This document shows positions 35,217 through 44,399 of a stretch of DNA of 64,000 nucleotides, piece after piece (the stretch's first letter is position 1; every line of letters begins with the position of its first letter). This DNA is from Siderastrea siderea. Its lineage: Eukaryota > Cnidaria > Anthozoa > Scleractinia > Rhizangiidae. Below the pieces are notes generated by a model, which was given only the letters and a program-made list of their open reading frames with translations, was not told the origin of the DNA and did not search any database. Where the stretch lies: NCBI GenBank assembly GCA_964030785.1, contig OZ034968.1:54595730-54659729 (forward strand), in the 5' to 3' direction. The translations under genes and the position numbers were made by a program.

Positions 35217-36266
35217 TTACAAATCAAACAATAAATCCACCCCCTCGTCGGATGACATGTCATGAACGAGGTCTTCAGGGGACACCAATGTCTCCAGATC
35301 AAAAGTCTCGACATTGTTCATGACCTGCTGCCAATCCTCGGGTGACATGTCTTTCAATAACTCCTGCAAATACGAAACATTCTCCCAATCAGGGGAGTCC
35401 GCAACTTGCACGCCCCCCGAATCCAAATCAAATAGAGTATAAGAGTCCGTGGGCGGTCCGTTTGTATCGCCCCCCGAATCCAAATCAAACACAGTATGAG
35501 AGTCCGTGGGCGGTCCGTTTGTATCCACAGATTCCTGCGTCACAGGAACGGATTTCAAATAATCCGTCAGGGGGATGGTCAGTGTCAAAGCTCCTAAAGC
35601 CTCCATTTTCTCTCGAGTTCTCTTTTTCTCCACCAGGCGGGCTCGAGTGCTCTTTTTCTCCCGCAGGCGGGCTCGACGACACCTCTCTTTCTCCATCAAC
35701 ACCTCTCGATGGGTCTCCCGATATTGTCGCTCCTTCTCCAGGAGGTGTTCCAGATTCTTTTCCCGGTAGCGTTTTTGGGCTTCCGCCAGCTGGGCTCGAT
35801 TCCTTTCTCGGTAGAGCCTTTGCTTCTCCAACAGCTTGGCTCGATTCCTTTCCCGGTAACGCCTATTACACTCAGCCACGCGCTCTGGATACCTTGCCTT
35901 GTAGCTCTGGCGGGCCGTCAACAGTTGTTTACGACGTTTCTCCCGGTAACACTGGCCGGACACCGCGATGAACTCTCGATTGTTTTCTCGGTACTTTTTT
36001 TTGGAGGCGATCAGTTCATCGCGGTGTTTGGCCCGGTACCGTGCACATTTGGCCATGTTGCGTGCTCGTTTCGCCCTGAGGACTGCCCGTTCGTACTCGC
36101 CGTCGTCGTCGTCGTCGTCGTGGGGGTCATAGTCGGAGTCGTCGTCGTCGTTGTCGTCGTCGGGGTCGGTGTCGTTGGTGGAGTCATCGTCGTCGTCGTC
36201 GTCGCTTTGATGGTAACTGACGGGGGATCTGTGACGGCGGGTGCGGAACTGTCTTACGCGGGACAT
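35217..36266 (-). CDS. Basic-repeat/acidic-tail protein, transcription activator-like
   Basis: 349 residues from the ATG at 36,264-36,266 (in-frame codons upstream start from a GTG and overlap the next gene). An Asp run (about 20-55) is followed by some ten imperfect repeats of about 14 residues, of the form YRERNRAxLLEKxR, a basic helical array. The tail is acidic with two copies of NGPPTDSxTxFDLDSGG, then a LQELLKDMSPEDW segment and a final DEGVDLLFDL. A basic DNA-contacting part plus hydrophobic-acidic motifs resembles a transactivator. The repeat type also occurs in uncharacterised invertebrate proteins. Function is inferred. Confidence 0.5.
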   Translation of the reverse strand: MSRVRQFRTRRHRSPVSYHQSDDDDDDDSTNDTDPDDDNDDDDSDYDPHDDDDDDGEYERAVLRAKRARNMAKCARYRAKHRDELIASKKKYRENNREFIAVSGQCYREKRRKQLLTARQSYKARYPERVAECNRRYRERNRAKLLEKQRLYRERNRAQLAEAQKRYREKNLEHLLEKERQYRETHREVLMEKERCRRARLREKKSTRARLVEKKRTREKMEALGALTLTIPLTDYLKSVPVTQESVDTNGPPTDSHTVFDLDSGGDTNGPPTDSYTLFDLDSGGVQVADSPDWENVSYLQELLKDMSPEDWQQVMNNVETFDLETLVSPEDLVHDMSSDEGVDLLFDL

Positions 36267-36594
36267 CGGGAGAGGGTGGCGGTGCTCGGGGAGGTGTGGC
36301 TGGTCGCTTAAATTGGTGGTGCCAGTTGGTCCAGCAATAATCCAGCCCCTCAATGTACCAGTCACAGGTCATGTGAGGGTAGCAATATGCTTGTAAACGA
36401 ACGGCCTCTTCGGCTCGGCGTTTCTGCGCCTCGACTTTCTCCGGTTCCAGTTCTTTTAACCTTTCGGCAAACTCAGCAAAGCTTTCCTCCTCCTCTTCCA
36501 ACTCCCTCTTCACTTTCTCCAAGATCTGTTCAACTTCTAAATCGACTTCAAACTCCTCAAAGGTTTCTAGCAACTTCTCATGGCCAGCGTCCAT
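36184..36594 (-). CDS. Acidic coiled-coil protein with Pro-rich basic tail
   Basis: 136 residues. The first 70 are a Glu/Leu coiled coil (FEVDLEVEQILEKVKRELEE). Next comes a Cys/Trp patch (YCYPHMTCDWYIEGLDYCWT), a Pro-rich stretch (TPPRAPPPSPD) and a final RRRRRR. No known family. It is transcribed away from the polymerase from a shared promoter and overlaps the start of the 349-residue gene by 83 bases, so the two may share an mRNA. Confidence 0.5.
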   Translation of the reverse strand: MDAGHEKLLETFEEFEVDLEVEQILEKVKRELEEEEESFAEFAERLKELEPEKVEAQKRRAEEAVRLQAYCYPHMTCDWYIEGLDYCWTNWHHQFKRPATPPRAPPPSPDVPRKTVPHPPSQIPRQLPSKRRRRRR

Positions 36595-36832
36595 TTTGAG
36601 ATGACTCGCCTCGAGGGGCGATCTGTTTTATAGTCTCTCATTCGTTCCCATCATGCACCCTGGACCCTAACTAGAGAGGGGGGAGGGGGGTCCCCCCACC
36701 TCGTCCCACCCCTCCCTAGGGCACCCCCGCTCAGGGGGGCACCCTGTTTAGTGATTGGCTCCTTCCCCTCCCACGTGACCTTTTGGTTCTCTATAAAAAC
36801 AGAGCCCCGATCTCCAGTCAGTTCATCTGATC
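36595..36832. promoter_or_regulatory. Divergent promoter module, copy 2
   Basis: Toward the polymerase it holds GGGGGGTCCCCCCACCTC (near 36,683), an ATTGG box, CCCACGTGACC, TTTTGGTTCTC and TATAAAAA at 36,792-36,799, 41 bases before the ATG. The order is the same as on the minus strand at 21,237-21,430. In the other direction TATAAAAC lies near 36,625. E-box, CCAAT and TATA elements are evident from sequence. Factors are unknown. Confidence 0.7.
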
Positions 36833-39800
36833 ATGTCCTCTCGCCAAGAAGAGGAAGCAGGGCCTAGTGGCCTCGCAAGACGCGAGGTCCTGGCCCTGCT
36901 GGGCCTACAGATGTCCGATTCAGAGCCAGAAGACGAGACAACTTCCTGTGTGGGACCTTTGGTATGCCATGAAGAGATGGCGGACAGTGATGAGATTTGT
37001 GAAGAGGCCTTGGATCGCTTCGAACGCCAACGTGCGTTTCAAACCCATCTTCTTCAACAAACTGGGGGAGGTTTGGATGCCAATGTGGAGGGTGTCTTTG
37101 ACTTTGAACTCCAACCCTATGTCGATCGTTTGAGCAACCGTCTGGGAGTACGTGAACGTCATTTCAACACCCGCTTACGCCAAAGGGGGAATTTCATTCC
37201 CAATCAGAGCATGACTGGAGCTCTAGAAGACGGGTTACGTCGCGCGGTGAATCAAGTGTTGACCACCACCACACCACCCCTCCACGATCAAGATCGCCTG
37301 TACTTTACCATCGCCTCCAACAGACTCCATAATAATTTTCAGGGCTGGGGATTACGTGCAGGAGAATGGCGCCAAGGCGGCGACCGTGTCGAGGCGTTAT
37401 TCCAACGTTTAGCCCAAGCCCTCAACAGCAATGAACAATTTGAAATGGACGACTCCTTTCAAGTCTCCATTACTCAAGTCCATCATGCCCCTCAAGGCAC
37501 CGGCAGCCGACGCCAGGAGAAACCCGGACATCAACCTCTACGAAATTTAATACCCAAGAAACGTTCCATCATCCATATTCAAAACAGGGATGAACTCTGT
37601 TGTGCCAGAGCCCTCGTCACCGCCAAAGCTCGCGTGGACCAGCACCCCAAATACAACAGCATCCGCCAAGGAAGGCCCCTGCAGAGAACCCTAGCTCTGG
37701 CTCTCCATCACGAGGCCAAGGTGCCCCTCGGCCCTTGTGGCTACCATGCCTTGACCCAATTCAGTACCGCTTCTTCCCTGACCGGTTACCAGATCCTGTT
37801 GGTGGATGCCGACCGTTCTTATCACATCACCACCTTTGGCCCCCTTCAAGACAAACAATTGATCCTGTTGCACGAGAAAGGTCATTATGATGTCATTACC
37901 AAGTTGCCAGGCTTTTTCGGATCCAGTTACGTCTGTGCCCATTGTTGGAAACCCTATGACAATGAGGGACAACATCGATGCACCAAACAAAAAGGTCATT
38001 GCAGGGCCTGTTGCCAAAAAGGGTGCCCTGATTTCCTAGAGGCGTACCCTCGAGGCCAGAAAGCCACGCAACGTTGTCAACAATGTCATCGGGACTTTTT
38101 TGGAGACACCTGTTTCCAAATGCATCTGGTCAAGGACCACGCCGGCAAACCCGTGACCAACCTAGACTCCTCCGTCTGCTTTCGACGCCGTCGCTGTGCT
38201 AAATGCCTCCTCCTACTTCCTGCTCGCCACATGGACGACCATCAATGTGGCTACATGGATTGCCCCTGCTGTCATGAGTACGTGGACGGTGCCACTCATC
38301 GTTGTTTTATTCAAATAGCCACTCAAGACAAGAAAAGAAAGAGGAAACGACAACGAGGGCCTCGCGCCAAACGTAGGGTGGATGCCACACCCGAGGAGGA
38401 GGAAGACGACGACAACCTCCCACCCCTTCATGTCTTCTTTGATATTGAAGCCATGCAACCCCAAGAACAACACATTGCGAATCTCGTGGTGGCCGAAACC
38501 GAAGACGACGACCAACCCGTGTGTTTCCATGGCACCCATTGCGTCCGAGATTTTCTGGAATGGTTGGATACCTTAACAGTCAACGATACCCGCCAAGTTA
38601 ATGTGTTGGCCCATAACTTCCAAGGGTACGATGGCTACTTTATCATTCATCAATATTATGGTGACAATAGGATCGTCGAGCAGCTCCGGAACGGGTGTAA
38701 ACTCTTACAAGTCCAACACGACCGTATCCGCTTCATCGACTCATTGAGTTTCTTCCAGATGCCTCTGTCCGCGTTTCCCAAAACCTTTGGATTGACAGAA
38801 CTCCGCAAAGGGTACTTCCCCCACAAGTTCAATCATCCAGACCATCAAAACTACGTAGGCCCCATCCCGGCCCTCGATTACTACATGCCTGAAACCATGT
38901 CCCCCGAAGGCAAGCAAGCCTTGGAAACCTGGCATCAAGACCAGCGCGACAAAGTCTTTAACTTCCGCAAAGAACTGGTGGCCTACTGTAAATCGGATGT
39001 ACGTCTCTTGAAAGAAGGTTGCTTGACATTCAAACGGTTGTTTGAAACGCTCACGGGCTTCAACCCCTTCGACCACATCACCATTGCATCTGCTTGTAAC
39101 CGCGATCTACGCATGAATCGCATGATCCCAAACAGTATTGCCAGTGAACCCGTCCGAGGATGGCGCAATCGCATCAACTACTCCAAAGTGGCCCTGGAAT
39201 GGTTAACCTGGTGTGCCCAACAACAAAACACCATTCAACATGCCCGTAATGCCGGCGAGTATTGCATCCCTGGCACTAACTTCCATGTCGATGGTTTCGA
39301 TGCCAGTACCAACACCATCTACGAATTTCACGGGTGTTTCTGGCATGGATGTCGTCGCTGTTTCCCCATTCGTCACGAAAGCCATCTACGTCACTATGAT
39401 CGAACCATGCAAGATGTCTACGAGACCACCCAGCAAAGGATCCAACAATTCAAAGAGCAAGGCTTCACTGTCGTGGAAATGTGGGAATGTGATTGGTCCC
39501 GTCTCAAAGACACCTCCTTGGACATCAGAACTTTCCTGGGGACCCTTGACTTCACAGAACCCTTGAATCCCCGTGACGCTTTCTGCGGGGGTCGTACCAA
39601 TGCCGTGAAACTGTACCATCACGTGACACCCAGTCAACAAATACATTACATTGATGTGACCTCCTTGTACCCCTGGGTGAACAAGACCTGTGTGTACCCC
39701 AAAGGCCATCCTCGTTTCATCTTCAATCCGGGACACACCGACATCAGTTTCTACTTTGGCCTTGTCAAATGCCAAGTCCTGCCGCCACGTCATCTCTACC

Positions 39801-40942
39801 ATCCTGTCCTGCCTTACCGTCATGCCTCCAAACTCCTTTTTCCTCTCTGTGCTGCCTGTGTGGAACAAGAGATGGTCAAACGACCCTTAGACAGATGCGC
39901 AGAATGTGTGCACACCGACGAACAGCGAGCCCTGACGGGAACATGGTGTAGTCCCGAATTAAACAAAGCCGTCGAGCTCGGGTACGAAGTCCAGTACATC
40001 TATGAGGTCTGGCATTTTGACGAGACGTGTGAAGGACTGTTCCGAGATTATGTGAACACCTGGTTAAAAATTAAGCAAGAAGCCAGCGGGTGGCCATCCT
40101 GGGTCGGTGACGACGAAACCAAACGTCAGCAATACCTTCGAGAGTACTTCGAACATGAAGGTATTCAATTGGAGTACGAGAAAATCGAACACAACCCGGG
40201 GCTGCGTACCCTCGCTAAAATGATGCTCAATTCCATGTGGGGCAAGTTTGGACAACGACTCAACAAGACCCAAGTCCAAACGTTTGACGACCCTCAAGCC
40301 TTCCACCGTTTTCTAGATACCAGTACGTTGGACGTGCGTCACGTATCAGTTATCAATGACCAATTAGTGGAGGTACATTACCAGTACCAAGACGAAGACA
40401 TCCCCGTCTCACCGAACCTCAATATCTTCGTGGCATGTTTCACGACCTGTTGGGCCCGGCTCCGACTGTATACAGCCCTGGAACAGCTAGGGGAACGTGT
40501 CCTCTACTACGACACGGACTCCGTCATCTATTGGACAGACGAGAATCAATCCATCCCGGTCTTGGGTGATTACCTCGGCGAGTTTACGAGTGAATTGGAC
40601 AAGGAGGATTACATCGTGGAATTTGTCTCAGGGGGCCCCAAGAACTATGGATACCAAACCCAAAAGGGGCACGTCGAGTGCAAGGTGCGAGGGTTCCGCC
40701 TTAACAGCGAAGGCAAAACCCAATTGAATTACAACATCATGCGTCAGAATGTCCTGGACGAAATCCAGAAGCCCCTCCTCAAACCCAGGCAGACCCAGGT
40801 CGTCAAATCATATCAAATTGTGCGCGATCCCCAACACTACCAACTGTACACCTTCCCAGAATACAAACAATACCAGTTAGTCTACGAGAAGAGAGTCGTG
40901 GATCCTATCACGTTTCAGACGTTTCCTTATGGATACCAATGA
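36833..40942 (+). CDS. Protein-primed-type DNA polymerase B (pPolB) with Vsr-like insert
   Basis: 1,369 residues. The first 340 residues are variable, with an acidic start. A Cys/His-rich zinc region spans about 363-500. Exonuclease motifs are FDIE (D537, E539), a HNFQGYD motif (D600) and YCKSD (D722). A Vsr-like nuclease domain follows (about 815-895, with VDGFDASTNTIYEFHGCFWH and a VEMWECDW end). Polymerase motifs are DVTSLYP (D941), KMMLNSMWG (K1129, N1133) and YYDTDSV (D1227, D1229). It ends YEKR...TFPYGY. It replicates the element from its termini, probably with a protein primer. The frame is intact. The polymerase tail lies 750 bases from the right terminal repeat. Confidence 0.95.
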   Translation: MSSRQEEEAGPSGLARREVLALLGLQMSDSEPEDETTSCVGPLVCHEEMADSDEICEEALDRFERQRAFQTHLLQQTGGGLDANVEGVFDFELQPYVDRLSNRLGVRERHFNTRLRQRGNFIPNQSMTGALEDGLRRAVNQVLTTTTPPLHDQDRLYFTIASNRLHNNFQGWGLRAGEWRQGGDRVEALFQRLAQALNSNEQFEMDDSFQVSITQVHHAPQGTGSRRQEKPGHQPLRNLIPKKRSIIHIQNRDELCCARALVTAKARVDQHPKYNSIRQGRPLQRTLALALHHEAKVPLGPCGYHALTQFSTASSLTGYQILLVDADRSYHITTFGPLQDKQLILLHEKGHYDVITKLPGFFGSSYVCAHCWKPYDNEGQHRCTKQKGHCRACCQKGCPDFLEAYPRGQKATQRCQQCHRDFFGDTCFQMHLVKDHAGKPVTNLDSSVCFRRRRCAKCLLLLPARHMDDHQCGYMDCPCCHEYVDGATHRCFIQIATQDKKRKRKRQRGPRAKRRVDATPEEEEDDDNLPPLHVFFDIEAMQPQEQHIANLVVAETEDDDQPVCFHGTHCVRDFLEWLDTLTVNDTRQVNVLAHNFQGYDGYFIIHQYYGDNRIVEQLRNGCKLLQVQHDRIRFIDSLSFFQMPLSAFPKTFGLTELRKGYFPHKFNHPDHQNYVGPIPALDYYMPETMSPEGKQALETWHQDQRDKVFNFRKELVAYCKSDVRLLKEGCLTFKRLFETLTGFNPFDHITIASACNRDLRMNRMIPNSIASEPVRGWRNRINYSKVALEWLTWCAQQQNTIQHARNAGEYCIPGTNFHVDGFDASTNTIYEFHGCFWHGCRRCFPIRHESHLRHYDRTMQDVYETTQQRIQQFKEQGFTVVEMWECDWSRLKDTSLDIRTFLGTLDFTEPLNPRDAFCGGRTNAVKLYHHVTPSQQIHYIDVTSLYPWVNKTCVYPKGHPRFIFNPGHTDISFYFGLVKCQVLPPRHLYHPVLPYRHASKLLFPLCAACVEQEMVKRPLDRCAECVHTDEQRALTGTWCSPELNKAVELGYEVQYIYEVWHFDETCEGLFRDYVNTWLKIKQEASGWPSWVGDDETKRQQYLREYFEHEGIQLEYEKIEHNPGLRTLAKMMLNSMWGKFGQRLNKTQVQTFDDPQAFHRFLDTSTLDVRHVSVINDQLVEVHYQYQDEDIPVSPNLNIFVACFTTCWARLRLYTALEQLGERVLYYDTDSVIYWTDENQSIPVLGDYLGEFTSELDKEDYIVEFVSGGPKNYGYQTQKGHVECKVRGFRLNSEGKTQLNYNIMRQNVLDEIQKPLLKPRQTQVVKSYQIVRDPQHYQLYTFPEYKQYQLVYEKRVVDPITFQTFPYGYQ

Positions 40943-41056
40943 GAAACGTTGCCCCTCGGATTCTTCCCTCCACAACTTCCATCGCTGTCATTGTCATCTG
41001 TGGCTGTGACTTGCTTACTTGCTTGCTGCCTTGAGAGCCTTACTGAAGGCCCTTAA

Positions 41057-41240
41057 CACCTCGTAACCACATGGACCAAAGGACACCTTGCCCTTAACGC
41101 CTCATAACTACATGGACCAAAGGACACCTTGCCCTTAACGCCTCATAACTACATGGACCAAAGGACACCTTGCCCTTAACACCTCGTAACCACATGGACC
41201 AAAGGACACCTTGCCCTTAACACCTCGTAACCACATGGAC
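41057..41240. repeat. 41-bp minisatellite after the polymerase gene
   Basis: Four to five copies of a 41-bp unit containing CATGGACCAAAGGACACCTT, in two alternating variants (ACCTCGTAACCAC and GCCTCATAACTAC). Confidence 0.9.
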
Positions 41241-41600
41241 CAATCAAAGGAATACTCATCATGGAACACTCATATTATTAAAAGGAACTCAAAGGAATAC
41301 TCGTATTATTAAAAGGAACTCAAAGGAATACTCGTATTATTAAAAGGAACTCAAAGGAATACTCATATTATTCAAAGGAATACTCATCATGGAACACTCA
41401 TATTATTAAAAGGAACTCAAAGGAATACTCGTATTATTAAAAGGAACTCAAAGGAATACTCATATTATCAAAAGGAACTCAAAGGAATACTCATATTATC
41501 AAAAGGAACTCAAAGGAATACTCATATTATCAAAAGGAACTCAAAGGAATACTCATATTATTAAAAGGAACTCAAAGGAACTCATTAATAGGAACACTCA
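41241..41600. repeat. 29-30-bp minisatellite (AAGGAACTCAAAGGAATACT)
   Basis: About twelve copies of AAGGAACTCAAAGGAATACT followed by CATATTATTA or variants. It is AT-rich and non-coding, and borders the right terminal repeat. It could be an origin-proximal or enhancer array, which is unproven. Confidence 0.9.
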
Positions 41601-41695
41601 TATAAACATCTGCTGCTACCATTTCTGTTGGGGGTGTGTTTACAACCTATCGTACGTCTAAGACATCGCTATCCAAAAACTGGTGGAAGGCACGT

Positions 41696-42159
41696 CATGC
41701 CAGACTGGCTGGCATCAGAGAGAAGAAAGCCAAGCATGAGCAAGATCCTATTAAGAAGACATCGAATCATGGACCCGTCGCAAGCCACCCCTATTAGACT
41801 TTGTTTTCTCTCACTTGTTGTGAAAAAAAAAAAAAAAGTTGACAATAAATTATTTTTTTTATTTTCTTGTTTTTTTAGACTCAAGGACCACCCTCGTTCC
41901 CACCATTGGACTTTGGACTTTGAGCCCACGTTTTCTCAGCGGTTTTACTTCCCCTTGAGCCCACGATCCCTTTTTCCAACTGGGCAGCGGTTTCCCATTC
42001 CAAATCACGTGACTTCCGGTTGCATGAGCCCGCCATCCCTTTTTCCAACTGGTCAGCGGTTTTCCCCTATTAAAAAAACACGTCACTTCCGGTTCCGGTC
42101 ATGACGTCACCGACCAATCAGAAGCCTCCATTTGTGCCATACGGACGTACATTACTACT
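41696..42159. repeat. Right terminal inverted repeat of element B
   Basis: 464 bp, the reverse complement of 19,696-20,223 except that it lacks one roughly 69-bp unit. An A-run at about 41,822-41,836 differs in length from the left copy. It ends CATTACTACT. Confidence 0.95.
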
Positions 42160-42165
42160 GACAAC
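42160..42165. other. Target-site duplication GACAAC, right
   Basis: Exact match to 19,690-19,695. Confidence 0.95.
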
Positions 42166-42306
42166 AAATATAGTCTGGGTAGTTACGTGCAAGCGCCTTA
42201 TTTCCTTTCTTCGTCGAAAGTGCAGATACTGACTGTTCCACTCCAAAGTCGTTTTCATAACTCGCAATCCACCAAGACAGAAGTTTTCACTATATTTCTG
42301 ATCGAG

Positions 42307-43365
42307 ATGTCTGCAGCAGGCCAGGTATATCATTAATCTTTATATGTAATCGCAGTTTCTGTGATTATTTAAAGTGCTTCTCTGGGTGTTTAGTTCTGTC
42401 ACAATCATTCCTTACTTCTTCACGCAGATTGAGCAACAGGATGAAGCCACACTTCAGACGGAGGAGGAAAGCCCAACAAAACCTACCGATGAAGGTAAAC
42501 TGCAAGAAACAATCTTTCATGGCTTTCTTTTTGAATTCTTCCCAGCCTCTAAATGTCTCCATCAACGCCTCACAATTCTTGCGACTTTTAAAGTGTGGTG
42601 AAGAAAAACTGCTCAGATGTCCACTTTTTTAAAACGACTTGTTTGTATGCACGATTCCAGTTCCATTTTGTAGCAGTCGAGTGAAGGAAGAAGAAAGTTT
42701 TTCTTTTTAGAATTAACCTTCGACATAATTAGTAAGAGTGCCGAACAAAATTGTCTTTAATATTTTATTTCCGCACTTCGGAAAAGCTTAAAAGAATACA
42801 GCACTTCAGATAGGAATCCTAAATAGCTTTCATTGGAGGTCTTGTTAATTCGACTGTTAATGTACAGGTTGCAGTTCTCATGTGAGAACTGCAGTTGTCC
42901 CCATGGCGTAATTCGATCTATTTTCACCGTAGAAATAAAATCTTTTCGATGTGAACGTGTCCAAACAAAGCGTCATGTAAAAACTTGTTCCGCGGATGAC
43001 GAAATTTTATCCAAAAGCAATGACTGTGGGCGTGTGCCTAACAGTACTAAGGTAAATGTTGTGGATTCTGTCAGTCTGGAATAAGTTGATTTGAATAAAT
43101 TGTGTTTGGAAGAATTAAACGCAAACCTGGTATACAACCAGAGGACATTTTATGTAAATATGGTAGATCTCAATCCCTGGGTTAATTTTTTCACTCATTT
43201 TCTCTTTTTTCTTTTCTGCCAGTTGCACTGTCCAGTACATCCCCAGTACAAAGCGTTTTGCCAGTGGCTTTCTTAATGCTGGAGAAGACTAAAATACCGT
43301 CCAACCCGGGATGCCTTTCTTCCTTTACAAATCGTGTGGAAGATAAATGGCCGCACGACCAATAA
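42307..43365 (+). CDS. Candidate three-exon host gene for a 75-residue protein
   Basis: Exon 1 is 42,307-42,324 (ATG, ends CCAG|GTATAT). Exon 2 is 42,428-42,494, after a strong pyrimidine tract (CTTCTTCACGCAG), and ends GAAG|GTAAAC. Exon 3 is 43,223-43,365, after TCTTTTCTGCCAG, and ends TAA. The lengths 18, 67 and 143 add to 228 nt with matching phases, giving 75 residues. The protein is Glu/Thr/Ser-rich and has no known domain. AATAAAG at 43,695 would be the poly(A) signal. Exon 3 with its 3' region is duplicated at 45,957-46,450. The Polinton insertion ends 148 bases upstream. The model is sequence-only, and a chance alignment of splice sites is possible. Confidence 0.35.
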
Positions 43366-44135
43366 GTTCTTAAAGAAATTTTTGCTACCTTAGTTATAAA
43401 GCGTCGCATTTGTAGTAGTTGCTGGTGCTGTTGTTACTTCATTCCTATCGTTCACTTCTTACGTGAGGGGTATCAGGGGTATAGTTATTCACACAATTCT
43501 TCACCCGAGGACGGCATACGAGGGAAATAAATCATTTCACCCCCATCGGAGAACCGATTAACAACTTATTTTCACATTAGGGAGGTTTGCTTAAGGGACG
43601 AGAGATATATTCTTTATAGAAGAGACATTAATTTGTCCTTTTGTGTTCGAATACTTAATTGCAATTTTGTACTAGTACATATCTATGAGAATGAAATAAA
43701 GCTCTGTATTTGTTGTAATACATTCAAGTGTATTATGGCTTTTTTCACGAGGTAGTCACTTGAGGTGTTGTTCGTGACGTTGTGATTGCTTGCTGCTTAG
43801 TTTCTAAGATTGGGATGATAAATATACCGGACACTTAATCATTGCCGAGCCTTGCAGGCACATAATCGATACTCTTTGCACTATCGGTGGCATTCGGTAC
43901 TGTTCACGTTGCCACTTGGAAGAAAAGTTTGCGTGTTTAAGCTTATATGCTGTGTTCGAGAGCAGTATCTTTTTACAGAGAAAGCGGAAATTGTTGCTGG
44001 GCTATGCAGGAAAATAATCAATACTCTTTGCACTATTGGTTGTTCTTATATGTTTCGAGACTCCTCACGTTACCACGCTGTGTTGAACAGCCCTCTTTTT
44101 TGTATAAAGCGGAATTCGTTCTGCAAGAGCGTTTA
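43195..44135. repeat. Segmental duplication copy B (partner 45,930-46,885)
   Basis: It starts with TCTTTTTTCTTTTCTGCCAG and includes CCAACCCGGGATGCC, AATGAAATAAAGCTCTG and TTTTTTGTATAAAGCGGAAT. The same order recurs from 45,930 with small changes. Within each copy a segment around CATAATCGATACTCT/TAATCAATACTCT is itself repeated. Confidence 0.75.
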
Positions 44136-44399
44136 ACTGTGTAAGCGGTATGCAATAAAAGACATTTTTGTGGGCGCACTTTTAATCCTACGAACCCTTG
44201 GGGGGTAGGAGATGGGGTGGGGAGCAGAAAGTGCCCGCGTCTCTGGGGGAGGGGGAGGGGAGCAGTAGCTTGGACCTTTCAGACGGCTGAAAATATATGT
44301 TTTTGGTGGTTGACGGTTAAATTTTAGGTATTTTGACTGTTAACTTTTTTCAACCCGCAATCAAATCGCCGTAAGGACAAGGTTTTAATTGCATTATCT
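44136..44399. other. G-rich intergenic stretch
   Basis: It contains GGGGAGGGGGAGGGG-like sequence near 44,245. No gene. Confidence 0.5.

Larger units (their letters stand above)
19696..42159. mobile_element. Polinton/Maverick element B, complete (22,464 bp)
   Basis: Inverted ends AGTAGTAATG...CATTACTACT, terminal inverted repeats of 528 and 464 bp, and a perfect 6-bp duplication GACAAC define the element. Inside are integrase, protein-primed polymerase B, adenain-like protease, packaging ATPase, major and minor capsid genes and about 20 others. None of the core genes shows a stop or frameshift. That and the near-identical terminal repeats suggest recent activity. The length is at the upper end of usual 15-20 kb Polintons because of accessory genes. 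It interrupts a segmentally duplicated host region, about 150 bp upstream of a candidate host exon. Confidence 0.97.

Noticed and set aside
35342..36311. Plus-strand frames of 209 and 200 residues
   Set aside because: They are antisense to the repeat-rich 349-residue protein and have no family features.
38213..39868. Several antisense frames over the polymerase gene
   Set aside because: They are codon-bias shadows of a real 1,369-codon gene.
41241..41600. Possible CRISPR-like array
   Set aside because: The units are head-to-tail minisatellite copies with no unique spacers, in a eukaryotic transposon.
41628..42104. Open frames within the terminal inverted repeats (also 19,751-20,065)
   Set aside because: They appear in both terminal repeats on both strands, built from the 69-bp units, and have no domain or promoter.
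42833..43084. 83-residue Cys-containing frame as a further exon of the 42.3 kb gene
   Set aside because: The available acceptors do not join in phase with exon 2. The exon at 43,223 fits better.
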